Source of the DNA: Floricoccus tropicus
Lineage (GTDB): Bacteria > Bacillota > Bacilli > Lactobacillales > Streptococcaceae
Length of the DNA stretch: 64,000 bases
Reading direction: 5' to 3'
Assembly: GCF_001832905.1 (NCBI RefSeq)
Contig: NZ_MKIR01000022.1
Coordinates: 62,001 to 126,000, forward strand
The position numbers and the translations under genes are program-made. The notes beneath the pieces are model-generated. The model was not told where the DNA came from. It saw only the letters and a list, made by a program, of their open reading frames with translations, and made no database searches. Positions 1 through 8,401 of the stretch are shown one piece after another (within the stretch, counting starts at the first letter, position 1; each line of letters opens with the position of its first letter).

Positions 1-14
1 CTCCGAATCACTTG

Positions 15-283
15 CCATATAACTTGCAACTTTAGTTGCTTAAGTTATATGGACATCGTAACGAAGTGAAGTGGTGAATTGTGACCAATTAGGGAACAAT
101 GAATCTAGTAAATTCGGTCCCATTGGAGTTGCGATTAAAACTAGCAACTTTAGTTGCATCAGTTTTATCGACATCGAAGCTAAGCGTAGTAGCAAGGAAT
201 AATTCGTAAGAATTATGAACGCTTGCCATTGAAACTGACGAGTTTACTCGTGATAGTTTCATGGACAACGTAATAAAATGAAG
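15..283 (+). repeat. Array of three hairpin-plus-tail repeats
   Basis: Three units share one architecture: a 38-39 nt palindrome followed by a 19-nt tail. Hairpins lie at 15-52, 132-170 and 226-264; tails at 53-71, 171-189 and 265-283. The outer arms CCATATAACTT/AAGTTATATGG, CGATTAAAACT/AGTTTTATCG and CCATTGAAACT/AGTTTCATGG differ but stay paired. The apical stems GCAAC/GTTGC or ACGAG/CTCGT close a constant TTTA loop. Tails follow roughly ACATCGTAACGAAGTGAAG. Further hairpins lie between units at 85-126 and 199-216. Two more members occur inverted at 41694-41821. No ORF is present in 1-302. The family is not one I recognise. Confidence 0.85.
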
Positions 284-302
284 TATGTAAAGAGGTTAAA
301 AT

Positions 303-590
303 ATGAATGAATATAGTGAGTTAATGAAAAGAATAGCTACAGGTGTTTATTTAGAACTTTTTAAAGAACTAGGTGATGAAGCGGTTGTGGATACCATAGT
401 GGAAGCCTCGAAGGATCAGAAACAGATAATACTAAAGATAAATCTAAATGAAGATTATAGTGATCAAATTATTGATTCATTATTTGCATTAAATTCTAAA
501 CATATTGATGAGAAGAATGTTGAAGAAATAGAAGAAGAAATTCTTGAACCAGGGATGGAGAAATGGGAGCGTGAAATCGGCCTAATCTAG
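303..590 (+). CDS. Small acidic protein of unknown function
   Basis: This 95-residue protein has no signal peptide or membrane segment. The second half is strongly acidic, with a Glu-rich run at about residues 73-82, and it ends in a short basic/aromatic tail (KWEREIGLI). I recognise no family. The start is ATG 303, with a weak GAGG at about 292-295. It follows the repeat array directly and ends before a rho-independent terminator at 664-687, so it looks like a single-gene unit unrelated to ruvB. It may be a lineage-specific protein. Confidence 0.6.
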   Translation: MNEYSELMKRIATGVYLELFKELGDEAVVDTIVEASKDQKQIILKINLNEDYSDQIIDSLFALNSKHIDEKNVEEIEEEILEPGMEKWEREIGLI

Positions 591-663
591 TATTCACTAA
601 TATAATGATTATTAAGTTATTTCAGATGTTTTATTTATCTAAATATCATATTTTTAAAGCCTA

Positions 664-687
664 AGGCCGATTTATTCGGTCTTTTCT
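664..687 (+). terminator. Terminator after the small acidic protein
   Basis: Short G+C-rich hairpin GGCCGA/TCGGTC (one G-T pair) followed by TTTTCTT. It separates the 303-590 gene from ruvB. Confidence 0.65.
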
Positions 688-689
688 TA

Positions 690-698
690 TGTTATAAT
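690..698 (+). promoter_or_regulatory. Extended -10 promoter of ruvB
   Basis: TGTTATAAT is a consensus extended -10 element directly after the terminator; no good -35 is visible. The ruvB ribosome binding site AGGAGA lies at 708-713, ahead of ATG 723. Confidence 0.55.
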
Positions 699-722
699 AT
701 TAAAAATAGGAGATTTTTACAG

Positions 723-1727
723 ATGACAAATGAATTTTTAGATGCTAATGAGCATGATGAAGATACTTTCGTGGAACTTTCGCTAAGACCACAGACTTTA
801 AAACAATATATTGGACAAGATAAGGTTAAAGAGCAGCTTGAGATATTTATTGAAGCTGCTAAAATTCGAGAGGAAAGTCTTGACCATGTCTTATTATTTG
901 GACCTCCAGGTCTAGGTAAAACAACAATGGCTTTTGTAATTGCAAACGAACTTGGTGTTGGACTTAAGCAAACAAGTGGCCCAGCAATTGAAAAGCCAGG
1001 AGATTTGGTAGCACTTCTTAATGAACTTGAGCCAGGTGATGTACTGTTTATTGATGAAATTCACCGAATGCCAATGAATGTAGAAGAAATACTTTATTCA
1101 GCTATGGAAGATTTCTACATTGACATTATGCTAGGATCAGGAGATGGTAGCCGTAGTGTTCACTTAGAACTTCCTCCTTTTACCTTGATTGGAGCTACTA
1201 CGAGGGCTGGGATGCTGTCAAATCCACTTCGAGCTAGATTTGGGATTTCTGCCCATATGGAATACTATGAAGTATCAGACCTTAAAGAAATTGTAATGAG
1301 AACCTCTGATATTTTTGATATGGAAATAACGGATGATGGGGCACTTGAGATAGCTCTTAGAAGTCGTGGAACCCCACGTATTGCCAATCGTCTTTTGAAA
1401 AGGGTTCGTGACTATGCACAAATTAAAGGTGAGGGTGTAATTGAAAAGGAAATTACAGACCGTGCTCTGACAATGCTAGATGTGGATAGGGCTGGCCTTG
1501 ATTATGTTGACCAAAAGATTCTTCGTACGATGATTGAAATGTACTCTGGGGGTCCAGTAGGTCTAGGTACTCTTGCAGTAAATATTGCTGAGGAAAGAGA
1601 TACAGTCGAAGATATGTATGAACCGTACTTGATTCAGCAAGGTTTCTTAATACGTACAAGGCAAGGGCGAAAAGCTACAAAACTTGCTTATGAACATCTA
1701 GGGATACCATATTTTGAGAATGACTAA
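723..1727 (+). CDS. ruvB: Holliday junction branch migration helicase RuvB
   Basis: RuvB is the hexameric AAA+ motor that drives branch migration of Holliday junctions with RuvA during recombinational repair. The 334-residue length is normal. Walker [10 protein letters not shown] is at residues 60-68, Walker B with its DEIH box at about 108-114, a sensor-like ATTRAG motif and the LRARFG arginine-finger region follow, and the C-terminal winged helix contains [10 protein letters not shown]. The start is ATG 723 behind AGGAGA. ruvA is not adjacent. The next gene starts 12 bp after the stop, so ruvB probably heads an operon running to the phosphatase gene at 4430. Confidence 0.97.
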   Translation: MTNEFLDANEHDEDTFVELSLRPQTLKQYIGQDKVKEQLEIFIEAAKIREESLDHVLLFGPPGLGKTTMAFVIANELGVGLKQTSGPAIEKPGDLVALLNELEPGDVLFIDEIHRMPMNVEEILYSAMEDFYIDIMLGSGDGSRSVHLELPPFTLIGATTRAGMLSNPLRARFGISAHMEYYEVSDLKEIVMRTSDIFDMEITDDGALEIALRSRGTPRIANRLLKRVRDYAQIKGEGVIEKEITDRALTMLDVDRAGLDYVDQKILRTMIEMYSGGPVGLGTLAVNIAEERDTVEDMYEPYLIQQGFLIRTRQGRKATKLAYEHLGIPYFEND

Positions 1728-1739
1728 GTAGATGAGAGA

Positions 1740-3980
1740 ATGGAGAGAATGGAATATTTAACTAAAGAACAAGTAGAAAAAGCCAAGAAAAATGTAGATA
1801 AGGACAAAACTACTAGAAGTACTTGGGATATAATTCTTTCAAATACCTTTACTTTCATTAATGGTATGGTTCTAGTCATAGCATTATTCGTGGCTACTAC
1901 ATTTAGATTTGAAAATCTGACTTTTGTTTTTGTTATTATTATAAATACTTTTATAGGAAGTTTTCAGGAGATTCGCTCAAAGAGAGCATTAGAAAATCTT
2001 CAGTTGCTTAGTAGAAGTAAATATAAGGTCAATCGTGATAATAAAACGGTTGAAGTATATTCAGAAGATATTGTCGAAGGTGAGTATTTACATCTTAACC
2101 TAGGAGATCAAGTCCCTGTTGATGGATATATAATTTCAGGACAAATTGAAGTTGATGAATCTCTTCTTACGGGTGAAAGTGATAACATCCATAAATCAAA
2201 GGATGACCATCTTTTAAGTGGAAGTAATGTTGTAAGTGGGAGCTGTCTTTTAAAAGTTACAGCGGTAGGGTCAGACAGTTATATCAATCAATTCGCTCAG
2301 AAATCAAAGAAATTTAAGAAATATCCATCGGAGCTTAGAGATAATCTAAATAAGATTCTTAAAATTATCTCACTTTTGATGATTCCTATAGCAATCCTCC
2401 TAGTACTTAGAGGTATGAGTGAAGGAAGGTCATATAATTCAATCGTTCTATCAACGTCTGGAGCTTTGATTGGCATGATTCCAGAAGGGCTCATGCTCCT
2501 AGTTAGTGTATCCCTTGCGGTATCAGCTTATAAGTTATCAAAGAAAAAGGTCTTAGTTCAGGAACTTTATTGTGTCGAAACCTTAGCGCGCGTGGATACT
2601 CTTTGTTTCGATAAAACCGGGACCATTACTACGGGACAAATGGAAGTTGTAGAGATATCAGATAAGGTTGAGGAGGTCTTAAAGAATTATCTTTCCTACT
2701 TTGATGATGAGAATGCAACTTCAATAGCCTTGAAAAACTATCTTAGCCTTGAAAAAAGTTGGCAAGTAAGAAAAATTGGAGCTTTTTCTAGTAAAAATAA
2801 ATATTCATTTATCCAGGTTGAAGGAGAAGGTACTTATTTTTTTGGGGCGGATGAATTTTTGAATTTGAGTGATTCCATACCAGTACATTACCAAGATATG
2901 AAAAAACAAGGATTACGTGTATTGACTTTAGCTAAGAGTTCAGATTATGTTGAAATTCCTGAGAATTTAGCTTATATAGGTAGTGTGGTTTTATCAGATA
3001 AGATAAAAGAAAATACTAAGGAAACTTTTGAGTATTTTGAAAGCCAAGATGTATCTATTAAGATAATAAGCGGCGATAATCATTTGGCGGTTTTAGGTGT
3101 AGCAATTAAGGCGGGATTTAATCCAAACGCTAAGGCTATCGATATGAGCAAGGTAAAACTGGATGATTTTGAACGAGTTATTCTCGAAAATGATATTTTT
3201 GGTCGAGTAACACCAACTCAAAAGGAAGCAATGGTTGAAGTTTTGCAAAAAGATAAGAAGACAGTCGCTATGAGTGGAGATGGGGTAAACGATGTCCTAG
3301 CACTTAAAAAGGCGGACGTAAGTTTTGCTATGAACGGTGCGACAAGTGCAGCTAAAAGTGTATCAAATATCGTATTTTTAACTGATGATTTTTCTGTATT
3401 CTACGATATTTTGATGGAAGGGCGTCGTGTTATAAATAATATTCAAAAGGTAGCATCTTTATTCTTAACTAAGACTTTCTTCTCTATAATATTCGCAGTT
3501 CTTTCAATAATATTCGCCCTTAAATTCCCATTTACTCCAATCCAGTTTACTCTAATCTCTACCATAACTATCGGTATACCGTCATTCTTTCTAACCTTTG
3601 AAGAAAATAAAAATAAGGTTAAACCAGATTTTATGAAGTCGGTAATGACCAACGCCCTAGTTGGTGGTGGAACACTGGTGTTGGCAGTATTACTTACTAA
3701 TATCTTCATTAATGATTCTAGTAAACTTGGAATAATTTGTATTAGTCTGGCACTCCTCAATGGATTACTCATGATAGTCAGAGTAAGTAGACCTTTTAAT
3801 CGTTATAAGCTGGTCTTGCTCATGTTCCTAACCATCGCAGCTGTCATGGCAGTTGTAATTGATGTCTTTTACTTGGATAAAAGTCAACTTCCCTTTACCT
3901 TGTATGATTTTGTTATAGCAGGCTTGATGATGGGACTAGTAATTTTAGCGCACTTTATTTTAGATAAGAAAGTTAAATAG
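1740..3980 (+). CDS. Cation-transporting P-type ATPase, CtpE/Exp7-like
   Basis: An integral membrane ATP-driven cation pump of 746 residues. The phosphorylated Asp291 lies in DKTGTIT, the TGES dephosphorylation loop is at 144-147 and GDGVND at 513-518. Transmembrane segments flank residues about 35-75, 205-265 and 575-740. The TM4 motif is PEGL (248-251), not the CPC of copper pumps, and there is no N-terminal metal-binding domain. This fits the CtpE/Exp7-like group, where calcium transport has been proposed, but the ion cannot be read from sequence. Start ATG 1740 or ATG 1749; neither has a clear Shine-Dalgarno at good spacing. It probably reads through from ruvB. Confidence 0.88.
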   Translation: MERMEYLTKEQVEKAKKNVDKDKTTRSTWDIILSNTFTFINGMVLVIALFVATTFRFENLTFVFVIIINTFIGSFQEIRSKRALENLQLLSRSKYKVNRDNKTVEVYSEDIVEGEYLHLNLGDQVPVDGYIISGQIEVDESLLTGESDNIHKSKDDHLLSGSNVVSGSCLLKVTAVGSDSYINQFAQKSKKFKKYPSELRDNLNKILKIISLLMIPIAILLVLRGMSEGRSYNSIVLSTSGALIGMIPEGLMLLVSVSLAVSAYKLSKKKVLVQELYCVETLARVDTLCFDKTGTITTGQMEVVEISDKVEEVLKNYLSYFDDENATSIALKNYLSLEKSWQVRKIGAFSSKNKYSFIQVEGEGTYFFGADEFLNLSDSIPVHYQDMKKQGLRVLTLAKSSDYVEIPENLAYIGSVVLSDKIKENTKETFEYFESQDVSIKIISGDNHLAVLGVAIKAGFNPNAKAIDMSKVKLDDFERVILENDIFGRVTPTQKEAMVEVLQKDKKTVAMSGDGVNDVLALKKADVSFAMNGATSAAKSVSNIVFLTDDFSVFYDILMEGRRVINNIQKVASLFLTKTFFSIIFAVLSIIFALKFPFTPIQFTLISTITIGIPSFFLTFEENKNKVKPDFMKSVMTNALVGGGTLVLAVLLTNIFINDSSKLGIICISLALLNGLLMIVRVSRPFNRYKLVLLMFLTIAAVMAVVIDVFYLDKSQLPFTLYDFVIAGLMMGLVILAHFILDKKVK

Positions 3981-3989
3981 GAGTATAAG

Positions 3990-4430
3990 ATGAAAAAAGT
4001 ATTATTTGTTTGTCTTGGAAATATTTGCCGTAGCACTATGGCAGAATTTGTTTTCAAAGATAAACTTGAAAAACATGGCTTGTCTAATGACTACCATGTT
4101 GAGAGTAGGGCAACTAGTTCGTGGGAACATGGGAATCCAATCCACCAAGGAACCCAAAAAATTCTTAGAAAATATAATATAGACTATGATAAGGATAAGA
4201 CTAGTAGGAAAATAAGTAATCAGGATTTTGAAGATTATGATTATATTTTAGGAATGGATGATTCAAACATTGAAAATCTGAAATCTATGGCACCGGACGG
4301 GACAGAAGATAAGATTTCTCTCTTCTTAGACGGTGTTGAAATTCCTGATCCGTATTACACAGGAGACTTTGAAGAAACATACAGTTTAGTCGAACAGGCA
4401 TCTGATAAGTTTATAGAAAAAATGCAGTGA
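3990..4430 (+). CDS. Low-molecular-weight protein-tyrosine phosphatase
   Basis: A cytoplasmic phosphatase of 146 residues that hydrolyses phosphotyrosine through a cysteinyl-phosphate. The C-x5-R-S loop is at residues 8-15 (CLGNICRS), with nucleophile Cys8, Arg14, and the general acid Asp120 in a DPYY loop. Both are intact, so it should be active. It starts 9 bp after the ATPase stop and has GGAG upstream, so it is translated as part of the ruvB operon. A neighbouring ruvB and adhE is a familiar streptococcal arrangement. Its substrate is unknown; capsule kinases are common targets in relatives, but none is encoded in this window. Confidence 0.93.
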   Translation: MKKVLFVCLGNICRSTMAEFVFKDKLEKHGLSNDYHVESRATSSWEHGNPIHQGTQKILRKYNIDYDKDKTSRKISNQDFEDYDYILGMDDSNIENLKSMAPDGTEDKISLFLDGVEIPDPYYTGDFEETYSLVEQASDKFIEKMQ

Positions 4431-4463
4431 AAACTGTGTTTTTTTGTGTTCTTTTTATTGTTA

Positions 4464-4549
4464 TTGTGAAAATATTAACAACAATGAAAACGTTAACAAA
4501 GTTGAAAATAAAAGGGTTTTCAATGTAAATATTGTGAAAATAAGCACAT
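4464..4549 (+). promoter_or_regulatory. Rex and CcpA operators upstream of adhE
   Basis: TTGTGAAAATATTAACAA (4464-4481) fits the redox regulator Rex consensus of two 7-bp arms around 4 bp. A weaker Rex-like copy overlaps it downstream (4482-4499), and a third partial copy is at 4532-4549. TGAAAACGTTAACA (4485-4498) matches the CcpA cre consensus TGWAANCGNTNWCA at every position. Together they predict repression at high NAD+/NADH and by preferred sugars. Confidence 0.8.
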
Positions 4550-4550
4550 G

Positions 4551-4578
4551 TTTACTTTTGAGTATTTTTTGATATAAT
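4551..4578 (+). promoter_or_regulatory. adhE promoter
   Basis: -35 TTTACT at 4551-4556 and -10 TATAAT at 4573-4578 with a 16-bp spacer. The Rex/cre cluster is immediately upstream and the AAGGAGA ribosome binding site is at 4623-4629. Confidence 0.6.
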
Positions 4579-4633
4579 AAGTTTGTAAATTAATTAACAA
4601 ACATTTTTGAAATTTATATAATAAGGAGAACAC

Positions 4634-7234
4634 ATGGTAGTAAAGTCTGTAGAGGTAACAGAAGTTTCTGAAACTCAATTAATGATTGATGAGCTTGTAG
4701 GCAAAGCAAATATTGCACTTGCAGGACTAGAAAAATTAAATCAAGAGCAAATTGATCATATCGTTCATGAAATGAGTATGGCAGCCCTTGATAAGCACAT
4801 GCTTTTAGCTAAGATGGCCGTTGAAGAAACTGGACGCGGAATCTATGAAGATAAAGCAATTAAAAACATGTACGCATCTGAGTACATTTGGAATTCAATC
4901 AAAGATAATAAAACTGTAGGAGTTATTGATCGTGATGATCAAGCTGGTCTTGTTTATATTGCTGAACCAGTAGGTGTTGTTTGTGGAGTTACTCCAACAA
5001 CAAACCCAACTTCAACAACAATTTTTAAATCAATGATTGCAATTAAAACTCGTAATCCAATCGTATTTGCCTTCCATCCATCTGCGCAACAATCTTCTGC
5101 AGAAGCAGCACGTATCGTTCGTGACGCAGCAATTGCAGCAGGTGCGCCTGAAAACTGTATTTCTTGGGTAACTAAACCAAGTATTGAAGCTACTAACTTA
5201 CTTATGAATCACCCTGGAGTTGCGACTGTTCTTGCTACAGGTGGTGCTGCAATGGTTAAAGCGGCCTACTCAACTGGTAAACCAGCTCTTGGGGTTGGAC
5301 CTGGTAACGTACCAAGCTATCTTGCTCCAGATGCAAATGTTAAACGTGCAGTTAACGATTTAATTCTTTCTAAATCTTTTGATAATGGTATGATTTGTGC
5401 TTCTGAACAAGCTGCAATCGTTGATAAAGAAATTTATGATGATGTTAAAGCAGAATTTGAAGCTCACAACTGTTATATCGTTTCTAAGCCAGCTGAACTT
5501 AAGAAATTAGAAGCAGCTGTTATGCTTCCTGATGGACATGCAGTTAATCCTAAAATCGTAGGTTATTCAGCTGAACATATTGCTAACCTTGCTGGAATTA
5601 AAGTACCTGTTGGAACTAAGATTCTTCTTGCTGAAATTAAAGATGCTGGACCTGATTATCCACTTTCACGTGAAAAATTATCACCAGTTCTTGCCTTAAT
5701 AAAAGCTGATGGAATTGAAGATGGTTTGAATAAAGCTGAAGCAATGCTTAACCTTGGTGGACTTGGACATACAGCTGTAATTCATACTGAAGATGAAGAT
5801 TTACAAATTCGCTTTGGTCTTCGCATGAAAGCTTGTCGTATTCTTGTTAATACTCCATCTGCAGAAGGTGGTATTGGTAACATTTATAACGAAATGATTC
5901 CGTCACTTACACTTGGTTGTGGATCTTATGGACATAACTCTGTATCACATAACGTTAGTGCAGTAGATCTTATCAACGTCAAAACATTAGCAAAGAGAAG
6001 AAATAATATGCAATGGTTCAAACTTCCATCAAAAATTTACTTTGAAAAGAACTCAATTACTTACCTACGCCAAATTAAAGCAGAGCGTGTTATGCTTGTG
6101 TGTGACCCTGGTATGGTTCAATTTGGATATGCTGATTTAATTCGCAAACAATTAGAAAAAAATCCTAACGATCCTAAGATTGAAGTATTCTCAGATGTTG
6201 AACCTAACCCATCAACAAATACTGTATACAAAGGATTGGAAGTATTTACTTCATTCCAACCAGATGTAGTAATCGCATTAGGTGGTGGTTCTGCAATGGA
6301 TGCTGCTAAAGCAATGTGGATGTTCTTTGAACACCCAGACGTAAGCTTCTTTGGTGCTAAACAAAAATTCTTAGATATCAGAAAACGTGCATATAAGATT
6401 CCTTATGCTGAAAAAGCTCAATTTATCTGTATTCCAACTACTTCTGGTACTGGTTCAGAAGTTACACCATTTGCAGTTATTACTGATAGTGAAGATCATA
6501 CTAAATACCCATTAGCTGACTATGCTTTAACACCTGATGTTGCAATTGTTGATCCTCAATTAGTTATGAGTGTGCCAGCAAGCGTAACAGCAGACACAGG
6601 TATGGACGTACTTACTCATGCTATTGAATCTTATGTATCTGTAATGGCAAGTGACTACACTCGTGGGCTTTCATTACAAGCTATTAAACTTGTATTTGAC
6701 TACTTAGAAACTTCAGTTAAAACTGGTGATCCACTTGCTCGCGAAAAAATGCACAATGCATCAACAATGGCTGGTATGGCATTTGCCAATGCATTCCTAG
6801 GTATTTCTCACTCAATCGCTCATAAAGTTGGTGGAGCATGGAATATTCCTCACGGACGTACTAATGCAATCCTATTACCACATGTAATTCGTTACAATGC
6901 AAAAGATCCTCAAAAACATGCAATGTTCCCTAAATATGACTTCTTCCGTGCAGATACAGATTATGCTGATATTGCTAAGTTCCTAGGATTACCTGGTGAA
7001 ACAACAGCAGAGCTAGTAGAATCATTAGCTAAAGCAGTTTATGATTTAGGTACTGCAGTTGGTATTGAAATGAACTGGAAATCTCAAGGACTTACTAAGA
7101 AACAAATGAATGCTGAAATTGATCACTTGGCTGAAAAAGCTTATGAAGACCAATGTACAACAGCTAACCCTAAAGAACCACTAATTTCTGAACTTAAAGG
7201 AATTATTGAAACTTGCTATGACTATAAAGGTTAA
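4634..7234 (+). CDS. adhE: Bifunctional acetaldehyde-CoA/alcohol dehydrogenase AdhE
   Basis: AdhE reduces acetyl-CoA to acetaldehyde and then ethanol, re-oxidising two NADH in fermentation; it usually forms spirosome filaments in the cytoplasm. The 866-residue length is typical. The N-terminal aldehyde dehydrogenase half (about 1-440) has catalytic Cys255 in GMICASEQ. The C-terminal iron-type alcohol dehydrogenase half (about 450-866) has the GGGSAMDAAK nucleotide loop and the Fe-binding residues in HAIESYVS and GISHSIAHKVGG...PHG. It is monocistronic, with its own promoter, a Rex/cre cluster and a strong terminator. Ethanol formation competes with the pyruvate dehydrogenase route encoded at 46896-51691. 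Confidence 0.98.
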   Translation: MVVKSVEVTEVSETQLMIDELVGKANIALAGLEKLNQEQIDHIVHEMSMAALDKHMLLAKMAVEETGRGIYEDKAIKNMYASEYIWNSIKDNKTVGVIDRDDQAGLVYIAEPVGVVCGVTPTTNPTSTTIFKSMIAIKTRNPIVFAFHPSAQQSSAEAARIVRDAAIAAGAPENCISWVTKPSIEATNLLMNHPGVATVLATGGAAMVKAAYSTGKPALGVGPGNVPSYLAPDANVKRAVNDLILSKSFDNGMICASEQAAIVDKEIYDDVKAEFEAHNCYIVSKPAELKKLEAAVMLPDGHAVNPKIVGYSAEHIANLAGIKVPVGTKILLAEIKDAGPDYPLSREKLSPVLALIKADGIEDGLNKAEAMLNLGGLGHTAVIHTEDEDLQIRFGLRMKACRILVNTPSAEGGIGNIYNEMIPSLTLGCGSYGHNSVSHNVSAVDLINVKTLAKRRNNMQWFKLPSKIYFEKNSITYLRQIKAERVMLVCDPGMVQFGYADLIRKQLEKNPNDPKIEVFSDVEPNPSTNTVYKGLEVFTSFQPDVVIALGGGSAMDAAKAMWMFFEHPDVSFFGAKQKFLDIRKRAYKIPYAEKAQFICIPTTSGTGSEVTPFAVITDSEDHTKYPLADYALTPDVAIVDPQLVMSVPASVTADTGMDVLTHAIESYVSVMASDYTRGLSLQAIKLVFDYLETSVKTGDPLAREKMHNASTMAGMAFANAFLGISHSIAHKVGGAWNIPHGRTNAILLPHVIRYNAKDPQKHAMFPKYDFFRADTDYADIAKFLGLPGETTAELVESLAKAVYDLGTAVGIEMNWKSQGLTKKQMNAEIDHLAEKAYEDQCTTANPKEPLISELKGIIETCYDYKG

Positions 7235-7249
7235 TCCTTTAAAATATCA

Positions 7250-7284
7250 AAGGCTATCCTAAAAAATTAGGATAGCCTTTTTTC
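7250..7284 (+). terminator. adhE terminator
   Basis: Perfect 13-bp stem AAGGCTATCCTAA/TTAGGATAGCCTT with an AAAA loop, followed by a T run. Confidence 0.9.
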
Positions 7285-7446
7285 GTATATATAAACCCTA
7301 TTATAATTGATTATTTTAAGATGGTAATAATGAATATGTTGGAAAATAGTTTTTATTTCACTATTTGTATTAGATATTTTATGATCGGATTTAGAAAATA
7401 GGTAGTACAATAATAATAAAGCTTTTAAATTAGAAGGGAATAAGAA

Positions 7447-8016
7447 ATGAAAATTCAATTAACAGGGGATAGTTTAATGGCTCGGAATGAGGGATTGAAA
7501 GAACCAGCAATCAATGAAACATTGAAAAATAGAATTAATGGTTTAGAAATAGTTAATACTGCTGTTTGTGGTGAAAATTCAGGAGCTCTTTTAGAAAGAA
7601 TTGATTCTGAAATTTTAGCTGTAGAAAAAGCACAAAAGATTTTTATTATCATTGGTACAAATGATCTCGCAACTAATAAGCGTGTATTTGCAGATCAATA
7701 TGAAGAAAATTTACAAGCTATAATACTGCGACTAATTGGAAAATACGATAGAAATAACATATTCTTCCTATCAATTCCACCAATTGATGAGGATAAACAA
7801 AGATTTCGAAGTAATTTATTAATAAATGAATATAATACAGTGTTAAAGGAAGTATGTCTGAAAAACAATTGTAACTATTTATTATTTAATGAAAGACTTA
7901 ATCGCTTTGAAACAAAAGAATTACAGGATATATTAGAAGGAAGTATGGACGATGGACTCCATTTTGGTTTAAAAGGTTACCAAATAATGGCAGATATCAT
8001 ATATGAGGCCTTATAG
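7447..8016 (+). CDS. SGNH/GDSL-type esterase
   Basis: A cytoplasmic GDSL-family hydrolase of 189 residues without a signal peptide. Block I GDS carries the nucleophile Ser9, block III GTND carries Asn72, and block V D-x-x-H gives Asp169 and His172, so the catalytic set is complete. Such proteins deacylate lipids, acetylated sugars or thioesters, and the substrate cannot be predicted here. ATG 7447 follows GAAGGGAA at about 7433-7440. It is a single-gene unit ending at the bidirectional terminator 8044-8068. The 163-bp space after adhE contains no other gene. Confidence 0.88.
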   Translation: MKIQLTGDSLMARNEGLKEPAINETLKNRINGLEIVNTAVCGENSGALLERIDSEILAVEKAQKIFIIIGTNDLATNKRVFADQYEENLQAIILRLIGKYDRNNIFFLSIPPIDEDKQRFRSNLLINEYNTVLKEVCLKNNCNYLLFNERLNRFETKELQDILEGSMDDGLHFGLKGYQIMADIIYEAL

Positions 8017-8043
8017 AGAAGAAGCATAAGCTAAAATTTACAA

Positions 8044-8068
8044 AAAAATCCTGAAAATCAGGATTTTT
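8044..8068. terminator. Bidirectional terminator
   Basis: Perfect stem AAAAATCCTGA/TCAGGATTTTT. It serves the esterase gene on the plus strand and tRNA-Cys on the minus strand. Confidence 0.85.
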
Positions 8069-8082
8069 AAATATATTAATTA

Positions 8083-8153
8083 AGGCGGTAGACGGATTTG
8101 AACCGACGATCAAGCTTTTGCAGAGCCGTGCCTTACCACTTGGCTATACCGCC
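8083..8153 (-). tRNA. tRNA-Cys (GCA)
   Basis: Read on the minus strand, the 7-bp acceptor GGCGGTA/TACCGCC, D-arm GCC...GGC, anticodon loop CTGCAAA (anticodon GCA) and T-arm with GTTCGAATC give a complete 71-nt tRNA, the usual length for tRNA-Cys. The 3' CCA is not encoded. Confidence 0.95.
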
Positions 8154-8173
8154 GTCTAATTGACAACATTAGT

Positions 8174-8203
8174 ATTATACCTTGTTAATATGGTATTAGT
8201 CAA
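8174..8203 (-). promoter_or_regulatory. tRNA-Cys promoter
   Basis: On the minus strand, TTGACT and TATAAT are separated by 18 bp, just upstream of the tRNA. Confidence 0.75.
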
Positions 8204-8246
8204 GAGTAAAATATAATATAATTGGCAAATACTTTACGTAAATGAC

Positions 8247-8275
8247 TTGAAATACAGATAATTATAGGTTATAAT
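8247..8275 (+). promoter_or_regulatory. rpsB promoter
   Basis: TTGAAA (8247-8252) and TATAAT (8270-8275) with an ideal 17-bp spacer. The predicted start of transcription near 8282 leaves a leader of about 120 nt. Confidence 0.85.
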
Positions 8276-8281
8276 GGTTAA

Positions 8282-8401
8282 GCTGTTAAATCAGCAAAAT
8301 ATTTCACATCTTGAAAGGATTGTCTTACATGTGCCGTTTGGTCTGTTTGGCAAGTTGAAGATCAAGAGAGGAAAAAAACAAAATTAAAGGAGACTTGCAA
8401 A
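8282..8401 (+). promoter_or_regulatory. Structured rpsB leader
   Basis: The 120-nt leader contains a GCTG/CAGC hairpin at its start and a TGCC/GGCA-closed element at about 8332-8354, followed by a purine-rich stretch and AAAGGAGA before ATG 8402. Ribosomal protein leaders of this length often bind the encoded protein; S2 autoregulation is inferred, not shown. Confidence 0.4.

Noticed and set aside
15-283. CRISPR array
   Set aside because: Repeats are palindromic and diverged, spacing differs (117 and 94 bp), there is no constant direct repeat and no cas gene is present.
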